Assembly: GCA_012932865.1 (NCBI GenBank)
Contig: SAXG01000047.1
Coordinates: 292,984-356,983, forward strand
Direction of reading: 5' to 3'
From: Amylostereum areolatum
Lineage: Eukaryota; Basidiomycota; Agaricomycetes; Russulales; Stereaceae
Length of the DNA: 64,000 nucleotides
Positions 40,250 through 50,620 of the stretch are shown here, piece after piece. Each line of letters starts with the position of its first letter. Position 1 is the stretch's first letter. The translations under genes were made by a program, and so were the position numbers. The notes under the pieces were generated by a model. It was not told the origin of the DNA. It saw only the letters and a list, made by a program, of their open reading frames with translations, and made no database searches.

Positions 40250-43200
40250 GGGGGCTGACGATGTACACGGCATCTGAAGCCCAAGTTTCTGTTTCTCGCT
40301 CGTCTGGTTTGGTTGCGCCTCGGTGGCCTGGTTCTCGTTTACATATGCGCATTGTTGATTCGGACTGTACTACTACGGGGGATATCCCCATTATGACTTC
40401 TCTTACGGACTCTATCGGTACGGGCACGCGTCCCGTTGTTATTTTAGATACTCAGGCTTCAATTTGTGAGCCTTCGGCTTTGGATACGGCATTGGTTTCG
40501 GCTTCAGTTTTGGATACGGCTTTGGATACGGACTCGGTTTTGGATATGGACCCTGTGAAGTCAGGGACAACGCCGTGCGATGGAAGGGGCACGGCGCCCA
40601 AATCATGTTATATGGCACCTGGAACGGCTCAATGGACGCTTCGTCACTTAAGGGAAGACAAACCCAAAAGTGCGATTGCAATCCTTCACATCTGGACACA
40701 CCATCGACGTCGTGACGAGGCTACTTATGAAGCCATCAAGGAGATAACTGGCATGGAAGATGAATTAGCATGCCAAGCTCTACTAGAGCTCGCCACTCCC
40801 ATGCAGTTCATACGCTCCTCCAGCGCCAAGGCACAAACGGTCATTCCCACACAACTTGTGGTAGATTCCAAGCGCATTGTCAAAGCTCTCACACTCCTGG
40901 ACAGTGGTTGCACTGGCTCGTGTATCAACACAAAGTTTGTGCAGGAAAATCACATCCCCACGCGACGGACTGCTCGCCCAATCCCAGTACGAAATGCAGA
41001 CGGCACTCTCAATGCAGGAGGTCCCATCACGGAATATGTCACACTTCGCCTAAATATTCAAGACCATGAAGAAAACATTGACCTGGCGGTCTCCAATCTA
41101 GGAGATACGGACCTTTTCATTGGACATGAGTGGCTAAAGAAGCACAACCCTCACATCGACTGGAAATCTGGGTCAATTGAATTCGACCGATGCCCTATCA
41201 GCTGCTCTCGTCCCCCTCCCCTCCTCAATATCGATGATGATGAAGAAGAGGAGGAAGAGCCAGTCCACATGGAAAAAGACGAGCAGCTGTTTGCTTTCGA
41301 CTGGGATGGTTACAAAGCGACATACCACATCCGGACCCATGCATCGGACATTGCAATTGAAGAGCACGCTAAGAAAAAGGAACAGACCTTCTCTGAGCGA
41401 GTCCCAACGGCGTACCACAAATTCAAGGACATCTTTGACAAAGACGACTTCGACAAGCTCCCTGAGCGACGCCCATGGGACCACGCCATTGAGCTCACTC
41501 CTAACTTCAAACCGGTCGATTGCAAAGTTTACCCCCTCACATTGGACGAGCAGAAGCAACTGGACGCCTTTTTGGAAGAGAACCTGAGATCTGGCCGGAT
41601 CCAACCGTCCAAATCACCCATGGCCTCCCCATTCTTCTTCATCAAGAAAAAAGACGGCTCGTTACGCCCTGTGCAAGACTATCGAAAGCTCAATGAAATG
41701 ACAATAAAGAACTGTTACCCGCTCCCACTCATCCAAGAGTTGGTTGATAAGCTTAAGGGAGCACGGCACTTTACCAAGCTCGATGTCCGATGGGGGTACA
41801 ACAATGTTCGGATTAAAGAAGGGGACGAATGGAAAGCTGTGTTCCGCACGAACAAAGGTCTCTACGAGCCTACAGTCATGTTCTTCGGACTCACCAACTC
41901 CCCATCTACGTTCCAAGCCATGATGAATGACCTGTTCAAAGACTTGATCCACCAAGGAGTCTTGGTCGTCTATTTGGACGACATCCTCATCTTCACACAT
42001 ACGCTAGAAGAACATCGTCGGATAGTCAAGGAGGTCCTTCGGATCCTGCGAGAAAACAAACTCTATCTGAAGCCAGAAAAGTGCGAGTTTGAGAAGGCAA
42101 AAATCGAATACCTGGGCATGATTGTCGGCGGAGGAAGGGTTCGCATGGATCCAGCAAAAGTCGCGGCAATCACCAATTGGCCAGCCCCCAAAACGAAGAA
42201 ACAACTTCAATCGTTTTTGGGCTTTTGCAACTTCTACCGTCGCTTTATCAAGGACTTCAGCGGCATTGCTCACCCAATGACTAAACTCACTGGGAAGACG
42301 GAATGGGTCTGGGACACCCCACAGCAGGAGGCTTTTGAGGAACTCAAGCGACGTATAACATCGCAGCCAGTTCTAGCAATCCCTACAGACGATGGGCAGT
42401 TCCGTGTCGAGGCGGACTCCTCTGACTATGCCACGGGCGCGGTACTTTCGCAACAACAGGACAATGGCAAATGGCACCCGGTCGCCTTCCTCTCAAAGTC
42501 CCTCAGCGAAGCTGAGAGGAACTATGAGATTTATGATAAGGAATTACTGGCTATCATGACGGCGCTAGAGGAATGGAGACAATATCTCATGGGGGCACGA
42601 CAGGAGTTTGAAATCTGGTCGGATCATCGCAATCTCATGTACTTCCGCAAGGCGCAGAAGCTAAATCAGAGACAAGCACGATGGTTAACGGAGCTACAAG
42701 AGTATCATTGTACGCTACTCCACAAGCCTGGCAAAACAATGGGTAACCCGATGCTATTTCCCAACTAGCGGGCCTTGAGAAGGGGGAGAAAGACAATGAA
42801 AACATCGTCCTCCTAAAACCAGAACTCTTTCGCGCCCTCAACCATGCAGGAATCGTAACCAACGGACCTGACAATGCCTTCATTGAGCGGATTCAGGAGG
42901 CTACCTTACTCCGAGACCATGCAGTAGAACGCGCCTTAGCACTCAAAGTAAAGGGATGGCTGGAACATGCAGATGGAACGGTCACCTGGCAACACAGACT
43001 CTATGTCCCAAGAGACAAAGGACTCCGTGCAGACATCATCCAGGCTCATCATGACGGCCCGCTTGTCGGTCATCCAGGACGATACAAGACCCACGAGCTC
43101 ATCACGCGCAACTACTGGTGGCCTGCCATTAGAGATGACGTCCGGAAATATGTCGAAGGATGTGAGACCTGCCAACGTACCAAGATTAGACATGATCGTA

Positions 43201-44420
43201 TTGCCGCTCCACTCCACCCACATGACCCGCCACAAGCACCTTGGGAGCACGTATCCATTGACTTCGTCATGCCACTCCCGGTCTCGGATGGAAAAGACGC
43301 CATCTGCAATGTGAACTGCATGGGTACCAAGCAGGTTGTATTCTGGGCCACGACCAAAGACCTAACGGAAGACGAGCTTGCCTTCGAGTACCTACGAGAA
43401 GTAGTCCCCCATCATGGAATTCCTAGAAAGATTGTCAGTGACCGCGGCAGCGTCTTTGTCTCCAAGTTCACCACGGCATTGTTCCAACTGCTAGGCATTG
43501 AAGGGAATCCATCTACGGCGTACCACCCTCAGACGGACGGACAGACCGAACGCTCCAACATGACCATGGAAAACTACCTTCGCATCTTCGTCAATCAACG
43601 ACAAGACAATTGGACACGTTACCTCCCACTTGCCATGACCGCGCTCAACAACATGGTCCATAGTTCGATTGGGATGTCTCCCAACTTTGCCAACTATGGT
43701 CGGGAACTCTACCTGGGAACAAACCCTCGACGCGAGACAGACAACCCATCGGTGAACGAGTTTGCACAACGCCTGCGAGACATCTACGAGGAAGCCCGCT
43801 CTGCGCTAAAAGCAGCACAGGATGATCAAAAGCACTTTTACGATCGCAAGAAGGACGAACCAATAGATTACAAAATTGGCGACTTCGTCTGGCTGGAAGC
43901 CAAGACCAGAGATGGCCAAACCGTAATCAAAACGGCACGTCCTATGCAAAAGCTAGATGACAAGCGCTTCGGTCCTTTCGAAATCCTGGAAAAAGTCGGA
44001 GCATCGGCTTACAAGCTTCGCCTCCCTGCATCCTGGTCACAAAAACATCCGGTCTTCAACGAGTCCCTCCTATCTCCACACAACGGTCCCGCCTTTGACA
44101 ACCAGAAAGCACCTGCACCTCCACCCCCAGAGTTAGTCCAAGGAGAGGAAGTCTATGAGGTCGAAAAGATTATAGACTCCAAGAAAGTTGGTCGCGGCTT
44201 CAAGTACCTTGTCAAATGGAAAGGCTACCCAGACAATGACAATACTTGGGAACCTCTTGCCAATCTCCAGAATGCCAAGAAACGTATCGACGACTTCCAC
44301 CGCGAGCACCCGGGTGCCCCGAAACCTGCACGCCTTAATCGTTGGGAACTCCTGGCGGAAGAGGAAGTTGGATCTGATTGCGACGAGGACGTCGAATCTA
44401 AGGAAGGGGCGATGTCATGA
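40246..44420 (+). CDS. Gypsy-3 pol (protease, RT, RNase H, integrase, chromodomain), one frameshift
   Basis: In order: aspartic protease with LLDSGCTGS (Ser for the usual Thr), RT with LRPVQDYRKLN and YLDDILIF, RNase H (VEADSSDYATGAVLSQ, YDKELLAIMTALEEW, IWSDHRNLMYF), integrase with GHPGRYKTHELITRNYWWPA...CETCQ, SIDFVMPLP, IVSDRGSVFVSKF, YHPQTDGQTERSN, and a chromodomain (YEVEKIIDSKKVGRGFKYLV, KWKGYPDNDNTWEPL). Near 42749 (GGTAACCCGATGC) one base is missing relative to the expected Asn-Pro-Asp-Ala; the frame closes at 42768 and resumes in the shifted frame to TGA at 44420. Otherwise intact. Confidence 0.92.
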
Positions 44421-44871
44421 ACGGTCTATAATTTTCTTTTTTACTTTACATCGGTTACACGCTTTAGGACTTATTGGCTTATCACCGGTCCGGCTCCACT
44501 TCGGCCCGGACCCGGTTCATCTATATCCCACCCGGGCCCACGTGACTCATCTCAGCCCGGGTCTGACTCCTTTCCCCTGACTCATGCTGTACAGTACTGA
44601 CTCATGCTGTGCTCTTTTACATACGACTGCTTACTTATACTTGGTCTGCTTACTGATCGCCGTGTATTGGTTGCTTACCTAAGTCTCTCTCCTCTCATGT
44701 ATATAAGGCTCCCTCTCGCTGTACATATTCCCTATCTCGAGCTAGTCAATTCTACCGACTTTGCTTGCTTTCCCTCGTCTGTCGCCGTGTCTGATCGGCT
44801 CCCCTCTGTCGTCCTCATCTTGTAGTCAGCTGTGTCGTAACTTGGTGCTGTCGCACTAGTCGTTGCTGACA
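44413..44871 (+). repeat. Gypsy-3 3' LTR
   Basis: 459 bp, preceded by the purine tract AAGGAAGGGGCGA. Pol ends eight bases into it. Followed by ATGCT and the rest of the copia LTR (44877-45000). Confidence 0.93.
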
Positions 44872-44876
44872 ATGCT

Positions 44877-45000
44877 CCACACAGCCTCGCACAGCCGATT
44901 CCATATTGTTCCGGTTCTTCCCAGAACCTTCCGTTCCTTTCCATCACATATTACATAATGTAGTTGAAGCTAGAGATCGTCCGCATTACTATCTTCAACA
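44877..45000 (-). repeat. Copia 3' LTR, proximal part
   Basis: Starts in CCACACAGCCTCGCAC and ends TCTTCAACA, matching 50492-50615. Completes the LTR split by gypsy-3. Confidence 0.9.
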
Positions 45001-45026
45001 CTCCCACTTAATGGGATGATCGAAAG

Positions 45027-48000
45027 CTAGCAACTTTCTTTTGCTTCCACTAAACCCATCCTCCCACTCAAACGGATGTGTGTGTCATAAGGGACAGGCT
45101 TGGTCAGAGCATCTGCCACTATATCTGCTGAAGGGGCATGTACCAAGGAAACCAATCCATCATCGACACATTCCCAAATGTAATGCCAACAAATATCAGT
45201 GTGCTTTAGACTTTTGCCAGTGACAGGGTTTTGTGCGCTAATAAGTGCGCCCCGGTTGTCACCATACAAGGTAAAAGGCACTTGACTTGGGTAGCCGATC
45301 TCTTGATAGAGGTTCCTGTACCAAGCCATCTGTTTTGCCGCTTCTGCCATTGCGACGTACTCCGCTTCATGGGTAGAATGGGATATCGACTTCTGCTTCT
45401 TTGACATCCAGGCGATAGCGCCGCCGGAGTAGATGAAGACGTATGCAGATGTCGAGTGACAATTATCCCTATTCTCCGCCCAATCCGCATCAGAGAAACC
45501 AAATAGCTTGTCCTTCACTTTGCCATTGTAGCGAATGCGATAGTCCTGTGTACCAACAATGTATCACAGAACGTACTCAGATGGGCCAAAGTGGGGTTCG
45601 AGCTGAACTGTGCCAGCTGTGTGACCGCATACACAATGTCCGGACGAGAACCAATGGCAATGTACATAAGACTGCCAATGAGAGACTGGTAGTGCGTCCT
45701 AGTGTGCGGGTCTGCGTCCTCGGTTGCCTTTTCAAGGACAATACCGGATGGCAGGGGAGTGCGAGTGGGGTTCGCTTCAGACATCTCAAAACGGGCAAGC
45801 ATTTCTGCTATGTTCCGCTTTTGATCTATCTCGATTGTCTTCTGCTTTCTGTCGCGAATGATTCGAATCCCAAGGAAAGAAGACAATTCCCCCAGGTCCG
45901 TCATCTCAAACCGACTAGCGATGGCACTTTTGATGCACTTGATTTCGCTAAGCGAGTTCCCCATTAACGCCATGTCGTCGACATACAGTATCAAAATGAT
46001 GACTGTGTTCCCCTCCTGTCGACGATAGACGTATAATCCCGTGTCCGAATAAGTACGGACAAAGCCCAACTCCTTTAGGAGTGCGTCAATTACTGTGTTC
46101 CACTGCCTAGCAGCTTGTTTAAGACCATAGATGGCCTTAAGTAGTAAGACGACTTTCTCCGGATGTGCAGGATCTACGAAACCTTCCGGTTGCTCCATGT
46201 AGATTTCTTCCTCCAGTTGCCCATGCAGGAATGCCAACTTGACGTCCATGCCATGTATTTCCCAATCTTCTTGCGCGGCCAACGCAAGGCAGAAACAAAT
46301 CGTTTCAAACCGGGCAACAGGACTGAAGGTTTCCGTATAATCCTTGCCGTACTCCTGTTTGAAGCCTCTAGCGACCATGCAAGCACGAAATAGCGTGTCT
46401 GATTTACGCTTGAAGACCCATTTGCAAGTGATAACGTTTGCATCCTTGGGTCTGTCCACCAATCTCCAAGTTCCCATTTTGTCTAGTGCGTTTTTCTCAT
46501 ATTGACACGCTTCCCTCCACTGCGCCGCTTTGCGCGATGCCATTGCTTCCCCAAAAGACTGTGGGTCAGGCGATGCTGCTGTATCCAGCAAAGCCGAAAG
46601 CAAAAGCATTCCTCCCATTACGTGACGACGACCTCCTCATCTGCCCATAGTCGCATCGACCTGGCTAGACCTCCCTGCACCATACGCATTATCTGGATTG
46701 TTGTAGCGCGGGTTCAAACCTGCACGATTCCGCCGCGGCCTTTGTTCAGGCGTGACAGGCTCATGCGAAGGTGGGGAGTAGTCTGCATGTGGGGGGTTTG
46801 CCAGAGCGTCGTGGTACCGACTAGTTTGAGGAGTTTGAGGGAGCGGTGTAACTCCCACTGCAGGAGTACGCGGTGGAGTTTGTGGTGGTGAAGGGGATGG
46901 AGAAAGGGTAGTGAGGTCAGAGATGACAGACTCCGTCTCCTTGACCTCTTCCTCTTCATGCTCAGACGGTGGGGTTTCAACTTCTTCCTCACCACCGTCT
47001 TTCTTTTCTTCGTCTGCTGCAGGACCAGGATCGGCTTGAGTAGGTGCCGATGGTCGAGCGTGACGATGCTTCTCAGGAATTTCAACATCTGGAACTAAAT
47101 CTTCCAGACGCACAACAGGTGGCGGCTGAACCGGAGCTGGCAAACTCGGTTTTGCCGGGAAAGAGGTTTCGTCAAAGTCTACCTCGCCGTAGGCAGCGAT
47201 GACCATGGTTCTCTTTTCCTTTACCCACAACCGATACCCACTGGCACCGGGTTTATAGCCAATGAACGTCGCAGGGAATGTCTTTCCTTGTAGCTTGTGA
47301 TGTTTGTCCTTGACTATGAATGCCTTAGCAGCGCAACCAAATACCCTAAGGTACGTGACATTGGGAATATCCTTTCCCTTTGTCCAGCGCTCAAGTGGAG
47401 TGTGCCACTGTTGGATCCGAGTTGGTGTACGATTGTAGATGTGGACAGCAGCTTCGACTGCATACTGCCAGAATCCTAAGCTAAGGCCAGCATGGTGAAG
47501 CATAGCCATCGCCTTTTCAAGGATCGTACGATTGAATCGTTCCGCTCGTCCATTAAGTTGTGGCGTGTACGGCACAGACATGTGATGTTCTATTCCCAGT
47601 TCTTTGAACCGATCCTCAAGTTCCCAGCTAGTGAACTCCCCTCCATGATCGGAGTGGAAGATTCCTATCTTTTCGCCCGTCTGATTTTCGGCCCACACTC
47701 TGAAGTGCTCGAACACTTTCACGAACTCGCTTTTTGCCTTCAGATAGTAGATAGCACCGAAAGACGAACTATCGTCGAGGAACGTAGCCATATAGGTATT
47801 TCCTTGGATCGATTTTATACGCATGGGTCCTGCTAGGTCAGAATGAATCTTTCTCAACACCCGCATAGCGCGTTTCTCTGAAACCGGGAATGTTTGATGT
47901 GTTGACTTTCCCATCTGACAACCATGGCAGTGATCAGAGGGACAAGATGCTGGGTCAACGTGCACTCCTTTGACAATGTCTGGTGTTAACTTTGTGAGTG

Positions 48001-49450
48001 TACCATGAGAGACGTGTCCAAATCGTTGGTGCATAATGTCTGCCGTAGTCATTTTGACCTTTTCCGCTTTCACCGAGTTGACCATTACTGTGGGCGCAGG
48101 GTGTAACGTGATCCAGTATACATTTTCCTGCTTTGTGACGTGCCCCACAGTAGTGTCTCCCTTTGAAATGGTGCGTCTGCCAGACCCACGGAGTTCAATG
48201 GTGAAACCCCGTTCCTCAAGCATGCCGACCGAAATGAACCGGTGCATAGCGAGAGGGGCATGGAGGACCTTGTTCAGGGTAACCTCCATTCGTTTCCCTT
48301 CAACAACAGAGACCGCGCGCACCGTGCCAACGCCTATATAGGTCATCTGGCCGCCATTTCCGAGTGTTATTGGACGCGAGTCCTTTAACGGTGTGTACGA
48401 CTCGAAATCGCCTCGATGCGGGGTTACATGTTGTGAACAGCCAGAATCCAACATCCAACGGGTGTGCCCAGGGGCGATATACCAGGAAACCTTCATGTCA
48501 TTGGCGTCCGAAGATGAAGACGCCTGCAAGGTATTTACAGTAGGTCCCCCGCCACCGCCCCCTCCACCTTTCTTCTTCGCCTCTTCCTCATCCTTCTTGT
48601 GCTTGCAACATTCAGCCCTTTTGTGGCCAGGCTTGTCGCAGTAGTAACATTTGAGGTCCTTGTTGTTTTTCTTCTGCGCAGATGACGACGATGAGAATCC
48701 TCCTCCCTTTCCTTTTCCTCCTGCCTTGGAGAACGCGAGGGTAGCGACTTTACTCTTGCGACGAGACTCCTCCTCAATGATGTGAATGAAAATATCTTCA
48801 GAATTCGCCTTGGTGATGTCAGGGAAGGAGTTGAGGATGACAGGAACTAACTCCTGGAAGGAGTCAGGGAGAGCCTTGAGGACGACGAAGGCGTGGAACA
48901 TGTCGGATAGTCCGAGACCATTATCGCCTAGGATATTGTACTCCTCTGTCATCTTGTCGATTTGAGGACAAAGGGGCTCTGACTCGGAGAGGCGATGTTG
49001 TTGGTAGAGATCGAAGCTGGTGAATGCGGTCATGATGCCAGGTCTGGAGTAGATCCCCTCCAGGACCTCCCAGGCGCCATAGGACAATGTGCAGTACTCT
49101 ATCTTGCTGCGCACAGCAGTGACGCAAGCAAGCTTGAGAAGACCGAAGGCTGCATCATCATCATCTTCCCAGTCTCCTCTGACTTCATTGTAGTCTTTGC
49201 CAGAGAGAGTGGAGAGTTCCAACTTGGGCGCTGATGTAATTTGGATGGTAAGTTCACCCTTGGCTTCCGCATCCTTCTTCTTCTTTTCGAAGCCAGTGAT
49301 CTCTGTGCTCGTCGAGGGACAAGGCTTCTGGCCATTGACGATGCGCCACAGTTTCCTGCTCTGCAGCAGGTCCTGCATGTTGCGCGACCAGGATTTCCAG
49401 TTCGTCGCATCAAGTTTGACGAAGCTGGAAGGGAGCGAGTTTGAAGACAT
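45027..49450 (-). pseudogene. Copia gag-pol polyprotein
   Basis: Begins MSSNSLPSSFVKLDATNWKS (gag, Met at 49450). Then CCHC knuckle CYYCDKPGHKRAEC, a poly-Gly run, protease MLDSGCSQHVTPH, integrase zinc site (HQRFGHVSHGTL...CHGCQ) with catalytic IHSDLAGP, FHSDHGGEF and NGRAERFNRTILEK, RT with FKQEYGKDYTETFSPVARFE and YVDDMALMG, and RNase H (GFSDADWAENRDN, HEAEYVAMAEAAKQ, GDNRGALISAQNP). Domain order INT-RT-RH is that of Ty1/copia. Lesions: an in-frame TGA at about 46634-46636 between integrase and RT, and a frameshift near 45580, where the frame carrying RYIVGTQDYRIRYNGKVKDK takes over. Probably not autonomous. Confidence 0.92.
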
Positions 49451-50188
49451 GATAAGTCTTGGTGGCGATAATCTGGGTTGAGGAGCGGTCAGACCCAGAT
49501 CCCCAAAGTCGCAAAGAGGCAGCAACCCTCCCCTGTGTCTGTACTCTAAACCAGAAACCCAAAGGTTCCTGCTCTGCCTCGACGTCCATGCGCACCTATA
49601 GTACTTGTATGAACAGTTATAGTATGTGATGCGCAGTTGTAACAGGTGCTCCAGGGTGGATTGACTACCTCCCTCTGGATTGGGACACCTAAACCGGTCC
49701 GCACTTAAGGGCACCAGCCAACCGTTCACAAGCACCTATAGTGTCACGCTAGGCTCCCCCAGCGCTTGCCTAATTACCTAAGTATAGTAATTATGTACTG
49801 GCTTAGCGACGACACGAGCGTCGCCAGAGGCCCTTCCTGCCAGCTTCCTCAAGTGAGGTCACTTGGTTTCAGGGTGCTACGACACTACACGTCCTAAGAC
49901 GTCTTCAGGGCGGCTGGGAACAAAACACCCGCATGCAACCTGGGTAAGTAAAAGACCATGCCCCTAATGGGCCAAACTGTATCGTAGCGCGCAGAGGGAT
50001 GGATGACTAGAGGACTCGCAATGGCTTCTGCCCGCTTCAGGGCTCCCTCGCCGTGCTCGTGTTACCCCTTCAGGGTGAGGACACAATGCAAGGCCCGGGG
50101 CCAAGCAAATTGGGGAGCGAGTGGGACTAATGAAAGTTACTCACCTTTGAAGAACTTTGTACGACTTGAGGGTTAGATAGATAGGCCA
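49451..50188. other. Copia 5' leader
   Basis: Untranslated leader (minus strand 50188 to 49451). The open frame upstream of the gag Met continues to 49735 but lacks gag features. No other gene. Confidence 0.5.
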
Positions 50189-50200
50189 GGGCCCATAACC
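50189..50200 (-). other. Copia primer-binding site
   Basis: Minus strand reads GGTTATGGGCCC immediately after the 5' LTR end CAACA. Drosophila copia has the same word there, pairing with the anticodon arm of initiator tRNA-Met (a half-tRNA primer). The complement GGGCCCATAACC contains the CAT anticodon. Confidence 0.75.
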
Positions 50201-50615
50201 TGTTGAACAGACTTATACAAGTCAGTAAGACGCTATAGTAAGGTATGTAAGCCAAAGAGAAATAGGTAGAAGGTATAAAGGATTGCTTACCTCAGTCGAA
50301 GGGATACTTCGAGTGAGGAGGCAGGACGAAATACGAGAGCCTTATATACCCAAACCGCTGTGCCATAAGAGCCAATCATAAAAGCCGTAAGAAAGTGGTG
50401 CCATAGTGTAGCATAATTAATCAGTGCCAAGAGTGCGCTCAGTCATCCACCACAGCTTTCATGTGAAAGCGTACAGTAAGAATCACATGCTTCACACAGC
50501 CTCGCACAGCCGATTCCATATTGTTCCGGTTCTTCCCAGAACCTTCCGTTCCTTTCCATCACATATTACATAATGTAGTTGAAGCTAGAGATCGTCCGCA
50601 TTACTATCTTCAACA
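50201..50615 (-). repeat. Copia 5' LTR
   Basis: 415 bp, TGTTGAACAGAC to ATCTTCAACA on the plus strand. Differs from the split LTR at few positions apart from the 57-bp insertion in the latter. Confidence 0.92.
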
Positions 50616-50620
50616 GATTG

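Larger units (their letters stand above)
37354..44871 (+). mobile_element. Ty3/gypsy chromovirus, innermost and youngest element (gypsy-3)
   Basis: LTRs 37354-37813 and 44413-44871 (TGTCATGAACGG to GTTGCTGACA), duplication ATGCT at 37349-37353 and 44872-44876. The LTRs differ by four substitutions and one indel in 460 bp. Gag, protease, RT, RNase H, integrase and chromodomain are all present; the lesions I see are one TAA ahead of gag and one single-base frameshift in pol. Confidence 0.95.
37006..50615 (-). mobile_element. Ty1/copia retrotransposon, middle nested element
   Basis: LTRs at 37006-45000 (interrupted by gypsy-3) and 50201-50615, TGTTGAACAG to TCTTCAACA, with the exact duplication GATTG at 37001-37005 and 50616-50620. 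Minus orientation. Primer site GGTTATGGGCCC directly inside the 5' LTR, polypurine tract (minus AAGTGGGAG) directly before the 3' LTR. One polyprotein reading frame 49450-45027 with a nonsense codon and a frameshift. Confidence 0.94.
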
